A stretch of 64,000 nt of DNA. Source: Rhodopirellula baltica. GTDB taxonomy: Bacteria > Planctomycetota > Planctomycetia > Pirellulales > Pirellulaceae. Both the position numbers and the translations under genes were made by a program. The first letter of the stretch is position 1. Every line of letters begins with the position of its first letter. The notes beneath the pieces were generated by a model. That model saw only the letters and a list, made by a program, of their open reading frames with translations. It was not told the DNA's origin and ran no database searches. The stretch covers positions 62,001-126,000 of the forward strand of contig PPHI01000083.1 in the NCBI GenBank assembly GCA_002901265.1, read 5' to 3'. Positions 54,895 through 61,767 of this stretch are shown piece after piece.

Positions 54895-55386
54895 ATGATC
54901 CAACGAATTGAAAGCGGTATTCTGCCAACCGATCACACGTCACCACGTCGTCGTAGCAATGCGAATGCGGTTGCATCTGAACTGGACATGACACCCATGG
55001 TTGATGTCACGTTCTTGTTGCTCATCTTCTTTATGGTGACGGCCGCGTTCAGTCTGCAAAAAGCGTTGGCGATGCCAAGTCAACAATCAGACCGGGCGAG
55101 CCAGCGTGTGCAGGAACCTGTCGAGACGCTGCGTGAAGTCATCGCGGAAATCGATCCACGCGGCGGAGTGGTGATTGTTACCGAGCGTTGGCAACGCGAA
55201 ATTGTTGGCAAGCAAGCTCTGGTGACGACGCTGCGCAGTGCCGTTTCGAGTCAGCCAAGTGAGATGCGATTGATGGTGCGAGCTCATGAATCCGCACCGC
55301 TTCAGTCACTGGTCGATGTCATCGATGCGGGGTGTATCGTTGGCATTTTTCAATCGGCAATCAAGGTAACGGACTGGGCAGGCTAG
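54895..55386 (+). CDS. ExbD/TolR-type membrane protein
   Basis: 163 residues from ATG 54895; GTG or TTG codons up to 54877 are alternatives. After a basic N-terminus (SPRRRSNANA) comes ELDMTPMVDVTFLLLIFFMVTAAF, the single transmembrane helix with the conserved Asp that serves as the proton-coupling residue of ExbD/TolR. A periplasmic domain of about 90 residues follows (VVIVTERWQREIVGKQALVTTLRS...MRLMVRAHESAPLQSLVDVIDA). It would work with an ExbB/TolQ partner to energise an outer-membrane process. No ExbB gene is in this window. Confidence 0.88.
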   Translation: MIQRIESGILPTDHTSPRRRSNANAVASELDMTPMVDVTFLLLIFFMVTAAFSLQKALAMPSQQSDRASQRVQEPVETLREVIAEIDPRGGVVIVTERWQREIVGKQALVTTLRSAVSSQPSEMRLMVRAHESAPLQSLVDVIDAGCIVGIFQSAIKVTDWAG

Positions 55387-55490
55387 GGGCTACCGAGATG
55401 AGGGATTGCCGGATTTCGCCAGTCGGGAAAAGATGAAGTCGCAAAACAACATTGACGACTTCGCTCGCTGCCCCACACCACTGGACGACA

Positions 55491-56174
55491 ATGTCTGCCC
55501 AAGATCAATCCGCTTCCAACAAGTCCAGCGATTTGGACCGCGTCGCAAAAGTCATCGCTGCTCGCAAGACCTTGAAGGTGCTCGGTGATCCGGCAGATCC
55601 GATCGCGATTGCGACGGAGGTCGCTTCGGTCCGTGATGCTCAGGTGCTCGACGCTTTGCGAGTCGCCGGGATGGCTCCGTTTCACTATGACCGCGCAATC
55701 GACTCGATCGCCGAGCCTTGGCGGGCGCATGTGATTTGGAATTCGGGTTGCCGAGACGTCGCCAATCGATTGCCTGAATGGATCGGTGCAGAACAGTCCG
55801 CGGGCAAGCTTCCGGCGATGTTCGCCGCTTGCGGTGCGGCCGTCCTGATCACATGGTTGCCACAGTTTCGTGACCAACCGTCGGCAAAGCCTGAACAAAT
55901 CGATGTCGACGACGAGCACTTGGCGGCATCGTCTGCGATGGTGCAAAACCTGCTTGTGTTGCTGACTGCTGCTGGGATGGGAACGTATTGGTCCAGTGGT
56001 GGCGTGGTCAAGCAACCCAGTGTCTCGCAGCAATTCGGAATCGGTTCGAACGAAAAGCTGTTGGCGGTTGTCTTCGTCGAATACCCCGAAACCATGTCAG
56101 CCGAGATCGAACGCAAGCCTGGCAAGCACCGTGACAGTCGCAGTGACCGCTGGATCAAGCAGGTGAAGCTGTAG
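55491..56174 (+). CDS. Nitroreductase-like protein
   Basis: 227 residues from ATG 55491; the frame extends 13 codons upstream to 55452. The first half has a nitroreductase-type start (VAKVIAARKTLKVLGDP ... DAQVLDALRVAGMAPFHYDRA), and the second has SSAMVQNLLVLLTAAGMGTYWSSGGVV, the conserved AxxxxNxxLaAxxxGlGs...g segment that binds FMN, then LAVVFVEYP. It probably forms an FMN dimer and reduces a quinone- or nitro-type substrate with NAD(P)H. The first-half FMN residues are weaker than usual, so it may be a divergent member. Confidence 0.75.
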   Translation: MSAQDQSASNKSSDLDRVAKVIAARKTLKVLGDPADPIAIATEVASVRDAQVLDALRVAGMAPFHYDRAIDSIAEPWRAHVIWNSGCRDVANRLPEWIGAEQSAGKLPAMFAACGAAVLITWLPQFRDQPSAKPEQIDVDDEHLAASSAMVQNLLVLLTAAGMGTYWSSGGVVKQPSVSQQFGIGSNEKLLAVVFVEYPETMSAEIERKPGKHRDSRSDRWIKQVKL

Positions 56175-56182
56175 TAACGCTA

Positions 56183-56545
56183 CAGCAGATTGGCAGAAGG
56201 CCATAAGCACCATAGGCTGAGGCAACGCCCCAGTTCACAGGCACTGCAGGTTTCGCGTTGCTTAGTAGGTGAAATTGACCTTCGGCCAATGACCGATGTG
56301 GCCAACCAAATTCCTACGGCGTTGCCGCAGGCTACGGTGTGCGAGGCCTTCGGCCATAGGACGCATCAGCAGATTGGCCGAAGGCCATGAGTACCATAGG
56401 CTGGGGAAACGCCCCAGTTCACAGGCACTGCAGGTTTCGCGTTGTTTAGTAGGTGAAATTGACCTTCGGCCAATGACCGATTGGGCCAATCAAATTCCTA
56501 CGGCGTTGCCGCAGGCAACGCTGTGTCAGGCCTTTGGCCGAAAGA
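56183..56545. repeat. 184-bp tandem duplication of a non-coding block
   Basis: Copy 1 is 56183-56366 and copy 2 starts at 56367 and runs to about 56545, with a period of 184 bp. Both contain CAGTTCACAGGCACTGCAG, TTAGTAGGTGAAATTGACC and TTCGGCCAATGACCGA at equal distances, with perhaps ten or so substitutions and small indels. Each copy is rich in short palindromes (TTGGCCGAAGGCCA, CGGCGTTGCCG). Frames within it have similar peptides in both copies but no credible gene. The remaining 56546-56792 stretch looks unordered. It probably belongs to a genome-wide intergenic repeat family. Confidence 0.8.
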
Positions 56546-56792
56546 CGTCGACGACGTCCGAATATCGTGCGCCATCGATCCTCGACACACAAAATCGCGT
56601 CGAGCGCCATCGGCGGTGTACTCAAACGCTCGATGAACTGAAAAAGCGAACGAAGGCTGACGATTTCAAAGCCGCCCAGGCCGAAAGAAGATCGAACCTC
56701 GACAAGGCAAAGGTGATGCGAGAACGTTGTGGTTCGCAAGGTGATCGAACGGCTGCAATTCCGCACGGTATCGATCAGAAATCGGTAACCCC

Positions 56793-56830
56793 GCGCATAA
56801 AAAAAGCCGTTTCCCTTATCAGGAAACGGC
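56793..56830 (-). terminator. Intrinsic terminator of tRNA-Leu, T7-ATGCGC tail
   Basis: On the minus strand, GCCGTTTCC (56830-56822) and GGAAACGGC (56814-56806) form a perfect 9-bp stem with a 7-nt loop, followed by seven T residues and ATGCGC (56805-56793). It begins just 2 nt after the tRNA-Leu gene. The tail is identical to those at 9687 and 19410. Confidence 0.9.
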
Positions 56831-56832
56831 CA

Positions 56833-56914
56833 TAGGGCTGACAGGAGTCGAACCTGCACTTCCGAAGAAACTGGAACCTAAATCCAGCGCGTCTGCCAGT
56901 TCCGCCACAGCCCC
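56833..56914 (-). tRNA. tRNA-Leu (anticodon UAG)
   Basis: On the minus strand from 56914 to 56833, 82 nt. The acceptor GGGGCTG pairs with CAGCCCT (first pair G-U), the D arm follows, the anticodon stem CTGGA/TCCAG closes the loop TTTAGGT with anticodon TAG (reads CUA), and a long variable arm TTTCTTCGGAAG and T arm GCAGG-TTCGACT-CCTGT complete it. The long variable arm and the G...U anticodon context mark it as leucine. CCA is not encoded. It lies 130 nt downstream of rplI on the same strand and is followed by a strong terminator. Confidence 0.95.
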
Positions 56915-57003
56915 TTGTTCGAATTAACTGACGCACCTGCACTACGACGACATGTGATGTGACTGGCAGGTTCACATGCGTCGATTGATATCGCAGGGTG
57001 CGT

Positions 57004-57029
57004 GAGCCGGCGTGCGTGTGCACCGGCTC
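57004..57029 (-). terminator. Stem-loop downstream of rplI
   Basis: GAGCCGG (57004-57010) and CCGGCTC (57023-57029) form a perfect 7-bp GC-rich stem with a 12-nt loop, 15 nt after the rplI stop. There is no T-tract, so it may be an mRNA 3'-end stabiliser or a Rho-assisted pause rather than a classic terminator. Confidence 0.45.
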
Positions 57030-57043
57030 GTGGTCACCGAATA

Positions 57044-57577
57044 CTACGCGGTGGGAGCGTCTTCGGTCGCGGTTGGGACGACCCAGACTTTCAAGCTGGC
57101 GTCGACTTCGCTGTGCAGGTGAATTTTCACCGTGTACAGACCCAATTCGCGGAGTGGACCGTCGAGGCGGATTTGATCGTTGGCCATGGTGAAGCCAGCT
57201 TCCTTGAGGGCACCGACGATTTCGTGCGGGCCGACGCTGCCGTAGAGGTGGCCTTCGTCGTTGGCGTTGGCTTCGATCGTGATCGATTGCTTGCCCAGTT
57301 CGTCTGCCAAATCGCGGTAGCTTTTCAGCTTTTCCAGTTCGATCGCACGCAATTTCTCGCGGTGCTTCTCGACCATGCGTTTGTGGTGGTCGGTGGCAAT
57401 CGTCGCCATGCCCTGGGGCAGCAGGTAGTTTCGTGCGAAGCCGTCTTTGACTTCGACGATATCGCCTTGCTTTCCGAGGTGCTCTACATTGTGAATGAGG
57501 AGCAGTTGAATTCCGCCATTAGGACCTTGGGGAAGCCGTTTGAAGGGTCGTTTGACGGTGCGTCCGTGACGTGGCAT
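57044..57577 (-). CDS. rplI: 50S ribosomal protein L9 with N-terminal extension
   Basis: 177 residues against about 148 normally. The canonical start, (M)QLLLIHNVEHLGKQGDIVEVKDGFARNYLLPQGMA, is at residue 24, preceded by MPRHGRTVKRPFKRLPQGPNGG, a basic extension. L9's two domains follow: the N domain to about residue 75, the long connecting helix (HHKRMVEKHREKLRAIELEKLKSY) and the C domain (LYGSVGPHEIVGALKEAG). The protein binds 23S rRNA at the L1-stalk base. The extension would give extra positive charge on the ribosome surface. The frame starts directly at the ATG with no alternative start before residue 24. Confidence 0.95.
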   Translation of the reverse strand: MPRHGRTVKRPFKRLPQGPNGGIQLLLIHNVEHLGKQGDIVEVKDGFARNYLLPQGMATIATDHHKRMVEKHREKLRAIELEKLKSYRDLADELGKQSITIEANANDEGHLYGSVGPHEIVGALKEAGFTMANDQIRLDGPLRELGLYTVKIHLHSEVDASLKVWVVPTATEDAPTA

Positions 57578-57657
57578 CGTTCTATTTCTGGGCGAGGGTT
57601 GGTGGATGTTCTGTGGTCTCGAAAGCCGGGCGTTGTCGCCTGGTCAGTAGAGTTGGA

Positions 57658-58149
57658 TCAGAATGGAATATTCGGGTCTTCGTATCCGGCTCCGCCGCCG
57701 GTCGGTTGTGCATCACGGGCACCAGCGCCGCGTTGCTGATATTGTGGTGGTGGCGAATCGTAATCGCTTTCGTATTCTGCCGTGCTTTGTCGGGACGATC
57801 CGGCCGGACCACCGGCACCCGTCCTCCCTCCGAGCATTTGCATTTTTTCGCAAATGACTCGCAGTTTGCTTCTCTTTTGACCATCGGTTTCCCAGCGGTC
57901 CAGTTTGAGCCGACCTTCGATCAAGACCGGCGAACCTTTGGAAAGGTACTCGCTGGCGACTTCTGCGTTGCGTCCCCAAAGGGTAACGTCGACAAAACAG
58001 GCTTCTTCGACCCAATCGCCGCTTGCTGTTTTTCGTCGATCGTTGACCGCGATCGTGACGTCGGACACGGCTTGTCCGCTGGGGATGTACCGCAATTCAA
58101 TATCGCGTGTCAGGTTCCCGACCAGAATGACTCGATTGAAGCTTGCCAT
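57658..58149 (-). CDS. ssb: Single-stranded DNA-binding protein
   Basis: 163 residues from ATG 58149, where ASFNRVILVGNLTRDIELRYIPSGQAVSDVTIAVN begins the OB fold; the frame extends 21 codons upstream with no SSB character. The OB core ends near residue 110 with GRLKLDRWETDGQKRSKLRVICEKMQML. A Gly/Gln/Pro-rich linker follows, and the C-terminal tip, EDPNIPF, matches the acidic protein-interaction tail. SSB protects single-stranded DNA in replication and repair. It sits between rpsF and rplI, the common bacterial arrangement. Confidence 0.95.
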   Translation of the reverse strand: MASFNRVILVGNLTRDIELRYIPSGQAVSDVTIAVNDRRKTASGDWVEEACFVDVTLWGRNAEVASEYLSKGSPVLIEGRLKLDRWETDGQKRSKLRVICEKMQMLGGRTGAGGPAGSSRQSTAEYESDYDSPPPQYQQRGAGARDAQPTGGGAGYEDPNIPF

Positions 58150-58339
58150 TTCGATCCTGGTTGTGCATGCGAAGTTGGACGAGGAAACATGCCGCCGGCG
58201 TATCGGCCGCAAAACGAACAGGCCATTTTAGGCATCAATTCACGGATGAACAGGGCCAACAACGTGTTTCACGCGTCATTGGAAGGCGAAATGCGAAATT
58301 TCGCCGCTGTTTACCCAGTTGAACCGAGCGTTCAAATGA

Positions 58340-58738
58340 CTAGTTGTCGTCGGACGAATCGTCGCTGTCGCCAGCCGCTGCTGCTTCGCCGCTTGGTGCG
58401 ACTGGAGAAGCTCCGCGAGCGTTCGCCAGGATAGGTTCAACCAAGCGAGGGTCCAGTTTGATCGTCATTTGACGCAGGACAGGCTCGCAAAGTTGGAATG
58501 CGCGATCCAGTTTAGGAACTTCGCGGCCTTCCATTTCGAAGTAGGTCAACCAGTAGGTGCCTTTTTGGTGTCCTTCGATTGGGTAGGCGAGCTTTTGCTC
58601 CATCCACAAGCGGTTGACTTCAACCTTGCCACCGGCTTCGGTGATCAGGTCTTCGATCTGCTTGCTGACTCCACCGGGGTCCCGTGCGTAGTGGTTGCTA
58701 TCCAGGATGCACAAGGTTTCGTAAGTGTTTTTCGCCAC
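58340..58738 (-). CDS. rpsF: 30S ribosomal protein S6
   Basis: 132 residues. The alpha/beta sandwich is clear: NTYETLCILDSNHYARDPGGV, ...GGKVEVNRLWMEQKLAYPIEGHQKGTYWLTYFEMEG and LDRAFQLCEPVLRQMTIKL. It ends with an acidic low-complexity tail (AAAAGDSDDSSDDN), seen in other planctomycete and some enterobacterial S6 proteins. S6 normally pairs with S18 on the 30S platform; rpsR, its usual neighbour, is not in this operon. It lies 24 nt after pth and 190 nt before ssb. Confidence 0.95.
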   Translation of the reverse strand: MAKNTYETLCILDSNHYARDPGGVSKQIEDLITEAGGKVEVNRLWMEQKLAYPIEGHQKGTYWLTYFEMEGREVPKLDRAFQLCEPVLRQMTIKLDPRLVEPILANARGASPVAPSGEAAAAGDSDDSSDDN

Positions 58739-58762
58739 GACGTTACTCTTTCACTGTTCAGG

Positions 58763-59341
58763 TTACTTCGGTGCAGCCGGGTCCGCGTTGAATTCGCTCA
58801 TGGTTTGGCCGACTCCGTGGTTGACGAAGCTGATTGTGGCATGAGCGGCTCGCGTAGTGGCAGCCTCGAAGGTCTCTTGTTCTTGCTTGGAGAATTTCCC
58901 CAAGACGTAGTCGTTCACCGCCCAGCCTTCGGGAGGGCGTCCAATCCCGACTCGTAATCGTGGGAACGATTCCGAGCCAAGATGCCGAATGATATCTTTC
59001 AAACCATTCTGGCCTCCGGCACTTCCGGATGGCCGCAATCTCAGTTTGCCACTCGGCAGATTGAGGTCGTCGCAAACGACCAGCAAGTCCTCGAGTGACA
59101 GCTTATAAAAATCCATGGCTTTACGGACGCTTTGTCCGCTGGCGTTCATGAATGTGTGCGGTTGCAGGATGGCCGCTTTCTCGCCTCCGATCGACGACTC
59201 GCAGAGTTCGCCTTCGAATTTGGTTTTTGTCGCACTGGCCGAGGTGAGTACCGCGACTTTGTCAGCGACGATGAAGCCGACGTTGTGTCGGGTCAGTTCG
59301 TATTTTCGACCTGGGTTTCCCAAGCCAACAATCAACTTCAT
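58763..59341 (-). CDS. pth: Peptidyl-tRNA hydrolase
   Basis: 192 residues with the standard Pth layout: MKLIVGLGNPGRKYELTRHNVGF holds the catalytic Asn and His19; PHTFMNASGQSV, VVCDDLNLPSGKLRLRPSGSAGGQNGLKDI and FPRLRVGIGRP complete the active site and tRNA-binding surface. The enzyme releases peptides from peptidyl-tRNA that has dropped off ribosomes. It lies between rplY (24 nt upstream) and rpsF (24 nt downstream), an order seen widely in bacteria. Confidence 0.95.
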   Translation of the reverse strand: MKLIVGLGNPGRKYELTRHNVGFIVADKVAVLTSASATKTKFEGELCESSIGGEKAAILQPHTFMNASGQSVRKAMDFYKLSLEDLLVVCDDLNLPSGKLRLRPSGSAGGQNGLKDIIRHLGSESFPRLRVGIGRPPEGWAVNDYVLGKFSKQEQETFEAATTRAAHATISFVNHGVGQTMSEFNADPAAPK

Positions 59342-59365
59342 CTTAGCCTGCTCAAACTGGCGAGA

Positions 59366-59947
59366 TTACTCGTCGCCTTCTTCCGCGTCGGTCGCTGCTT
59401 TGGCGCCCTTAGGCTTCTCGATGTGGAAGACCACGGTGTCGGCTGGGGTGACCAATTCGACGTTCTCGGGCAGTGTCAAATCGCCGGCGCTGCGGTGTTC
59501 ACCCGCTTTGACGGGAGTAACGTTCAGCGAAATCGATTCTGGGATCGCTACGGCTGGGCAGCTGACTTCGACTTCGTGAGCGTTTTCGATGACGATCCCG
59601 CCTTGCTTGCCGCCTGCTGGGTCGCCTTTGAAACGGATCGGCACGGTAACCGTGACGCGTTCGTTCATGTCGACACGTTGCAGGTCGATGTGCAGAACTT
59701 CGATGCCCAATGGATCGAACTGCAGATCGCTGACCAGTGCTGTTTCTTTAACTGCACCTTCCAGCTCGACAATTTTGCTGTGATGACGCAAGATCGACTC
59801 GACGGTCTTGCGATCGATCGACAGGTGTTCGTTTTCTTGCTTGTGCCCGTACAAGACGGCAGGAATTTGACCGGACTGGCGCAGCCGTTGCGAAGCTGCG
59901 GTGCCGAGCTTGCCTTCTCGTTTTTGGACCTGTACCACTTCCGCCAT
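59366..59947 (-). CDS. rplY: 50S ribosomal protein L25 (Ctc/TL5 type)
   Basis: 193 residues, long (CTC) form. The 5S-rRNA-binding L25 domain is residues 1-90: REGKLGTAASQRLRQSGQIPAVLYGHKQENEHLSID. The TL5 C-terminal beta domain follows (LQRVDMNERVTVTVPIRFKGDPAGGKQGG...VSCPAVAIPESISLNVTPVKAGEHRSAGDLTLPENVELVTPADTVVFHIE, quoted here as landmarks at 85-180), and the tail is acidic. It is the first gene of the rplY-pth-rpsF-ssb-rplI unit; the 540 nt upstream should contain the operon promoter. Confidence 0.95.
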   Translation of the reverse strand: MAEVVQVQKREGKLGTAASQRLRQSGQIPAVLYGHKQENEHLSIDRKTVESILRHHSKIVELEGAVKETALVSDLQFDPLGIEVLHIDLQRVDMNERVTVTVPIRFKGDPAGGKQGGIVIENAHEVEVSCPAVAIPESISLNVTPVKAGEHRSAGDLTLPENVELVTPADTVVFHIEKPKGAKAATDAEEGDE

Positions 59948-60487
59948 CGCGGATCACCCTGACAAATTGATCTGTTCTGTTAATTCCATGCCACAGCTGA
60001 GCGACTGACTCATGTGGAGTGCAGTTTGTGCTGAAGTGGTCCGCCGGCGTGGACAAATACTGTCCTCTGTCGGCTTTGGGAACCATTCATTTTGGCTCAG
60101 GCCGGGCCCTCACATTCGCCGCAACTCGCAGCGAAGCGGGTAAGTATGTCACGCTAGCGATTCTCTGCAAGCCCAAACGGCACGGAGATTGCCGTCATTC
60201 GTCAAGGTCGATTCGCCAAGTCCAGTCAGAATTCCCAAGCCCTTCGCTTTTCGCTGCGCCGCAGGTTCCGTAAAACCGTTTATTCGCCCCATTTAGTGGC
60301 TCGATTGGGCGGTAGGAGCCGCTGCAACCGGCACAGTTTATTGGGACGTCATCGTTTTGGAAGTTCGGGCGTTGATGCATCACGGTTTTCCCGACCCGTA
60401 TCCATGCGTTACCGGGTTGCGTACTCTGTCCCATGTGCCGGGTGCCGTTCCGCCGGGCTCGAATCTTGGTTTTGGCAGCTTTGGTGA
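59948..60487. other. 540-nt divergent intergenic region
   Basis: Between rplY (minus) and the MBL-fold gene (plus). It should hold the ribosomal-operon promoter. No RNase P, tmRNA or tRNA feature was recognised. The only peptide-like content is the small Cys-containing minus frame at 60195-60380. Confidence 0.4.
60195..60380 (-). CDS. Possible 61-residue Cys-containing protein
   Basis: Read from ATG 60380, the minus strand encodes MHQRPNFQNDDVPINCAGCSGSYRPIEPLN and on to GTCGAAKSEGLGNSDWTWRIDLDE. It has a CxxC pair (NCAGC) and a further CG pair that could bind a metal. The frame upstream continues to 60635 but with poorer composition and inside the MBL gene. The ribosome binding site is weak (GGGAAAACC). 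This may be a small real gene ahead of rplY or chance. Confidence 0.3.
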   Translation of the reverse strand: MHQRPNFQNDDVPINCAGCSGSYRPIEPLNGANKRFYGTCGAAKSEGLGNSDWTWRIDLDE

Positions 60488-61312
60488 GTGACCGCGATGA
60501 CGTTTGTTCCAGAAACCAGTGATCCCGGTACTGCCCTGGTGACGTTTCTTGGCACGGGAACGAGTGTCGGCGTCCCGGCGATCGGGTGTGATTGCGAGGT
60601 CTGTCAAAGTAGCGATCCGAAGAACAGTCGGTCACGCTGTGCGATCACCGTTCGGCTTCCCCAAGGAACGCTGCTGATCGATACCCCGCCGGATCTACGC
60701 CAGCAATTGCTTCGCGAGCGGATTCGCTTGGTCCATTCCGTTCTTTATACGCACGAACATGCCGACCATATCTTTGGTTTGGATGACTTGCGATTGATGC
60801 CATTTCGGCTTGGTCACGCCATCCCGCTTTACTGCACCGAAATCGTCGAAACGCAAATCCGCGCCGCATACAGTTATGCCTTCACCGAGCGTGAGGACAC
60901 GCACCCTGGCGCGACGCCGAAATTGCAACTGCATCGTATCGACGAAAGTCCGTTGGAGATTTTGGGCCAGCGGATCACCCCGATCCCAATGAAGCACGGG
61001 CCGCACTTTCATGTGTTTGGCTATCGCATCGGCGACTTTGCGTACTGCACGGACACCAATTTCATCCCCGATTCGTCGATCGAAAAGTTGCAAGGCGTTC
61101 GCACGCTGGTCGTCGGCGCACTTCGTGATGAGCCGCACCCGACGCACTTCAATCTGGAAGAAGCGATTGACGTTGCAAAAAAGGTCGGCGCCCAGCGGAC
61201 GCTGTTAACACACACCGGGCACCAGTTGGAGTTTCACGCGACCAACGCCAGCCTTCCCGCTGGCGTCGAGATGGCACACGACGGCATGCAGGTCGACGTC
61301 TGTTTGTCATAG
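60488..61312 (+). CDS. MBL-fold metallo-hydrolase (PhnP-like)
   Basis: 274 residues with a GTG start at 60488 (ATG 60497 is the fourth codon). FLGTGTSVGVPAIGCDCEVCQSSDPKNSRSRCAI is the PhnP/YcbJ-like N-terminal block with a Cys cluster that may bind a structural zinc. The active-site motif is VLYTHEHADHIFGLDDLR (HEHADH at 89-94), and IPMKHGPHFHVFGYRIG, YCTDTNFIPDSS and LLTHTGHQLEF supply the other metal ligands. PhnP-type enzymes are phosphodiesterases acting on cyclic phosphate or nucleotide substrates. No phosphonate genes are nearby, so the substrate remains open. Downstream sits a weak hairpin (61369-61383) before a T-run. Confidence 0.88.
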   Translation: MTAMTFVPETSDPGTALVTFLGTGTSVGVPAIGCDCEVCQSSDPKNSRSRCAITVRLPQGTLLIDTPPDLRQQLLRERIRLVHSVLYTHEHADHIFGLDDLRLMPFRLGHAIPLYCTEIVETQIRAAYSYAFTEREDTHPGATPKLQLHRIDESPLEILGQRITPIPMKHGPHFHVFGYRIGDFAYCTDTNFIPDSSIEKLQGVRTLVVGALRDEPHPTHFNLEEAIDVAKKVGAQRTLLTHTGHQLEFHATNASLPAGVEMAHDGMQVDVCLS

Positions 61313-61503
61313 GTCTCCATGGGGGGCGACGCGCCGTATCCCTTACGTGACTGCGTACTCTCTACGGCAGGCACTTCTTGCCTCGCGTTGTTTTTCTGGA
61401 AAGCAACACGCCAATGATGGCATTTGGTATATTACGCCTCCCACCTGAATGAGTTGCCCACCTTTAAGTCATCCCACCTCCCTCTTTCCTGCCTGAGGCT
61501 TCC

Positions 61504-61767
61504 ATGTCATCGCTGCCGGATGCCAGTCGTTACAACGCACGTTTGGGACTTTGGCTGTTCGCGATTTACTTACTGCTGTACCTGGGGTTTGTGTTGCTGA
61601 GTGCGTTTGCCGCATCGGTGATGGAACGTCCGGTCTTGGCGGGCTTGAATCTTGCGATCGTGTACGGTTTCGGTTTGATCATCGGCGCGTTGGTGATGGC
61701 TCTTATCTATGGCGCGTTCTGTAAACGCGATACCGAATCAACCGGGACGTCGGGAGACAGCGAGTGA
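61504..61767 (+). CDS. DUF485 small membrane protein (YjcH-like)
   Basis: 87 residues with two transmembrane helices: LGLWLFAIYLLLYLGFVLLSAF and ANLAIVYG-like AGLNLAIVYGFGLIIGALVMALIYGAFC. This is DUF485, the small protein that accompanies acetate/cation symporters of the ActP type. It overlaps the following symporter gene by 4 nt (61764-61767), which is the standard yjcH-actP arrangement. Its role is probably to assist assembly or activity of the transporter. Confidence 0.9.
   Translation: MSSLPDASRYNARLGLWLFAIYLLLYLGFVLLSAFAASVMERPVLAGLNLAIVYGFGLIIGALVMALIYGAFCKRDTESTGTSGDSE

Noticed and set aside
59132-59962. 276-codon plus-strand frame over pth and rplY
   Set aside because: It is the mirror of two ribosome-related genes and has no family features.
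60489-60635. Long upstream part of the minus frame at 60195-60635 as coding
   Set aside because: It overlaps the start of the MBL gene and has arginine/serine-rich shadow composition; only the last 61 codons are worth listing, at low confidence.
61369-61393. Hairpin plus T-run after the MBL gene as an intrinsic terminator
   Set aside because: The stem has only five base pairs and the T-run is separated from it by several bases; too weak to call.
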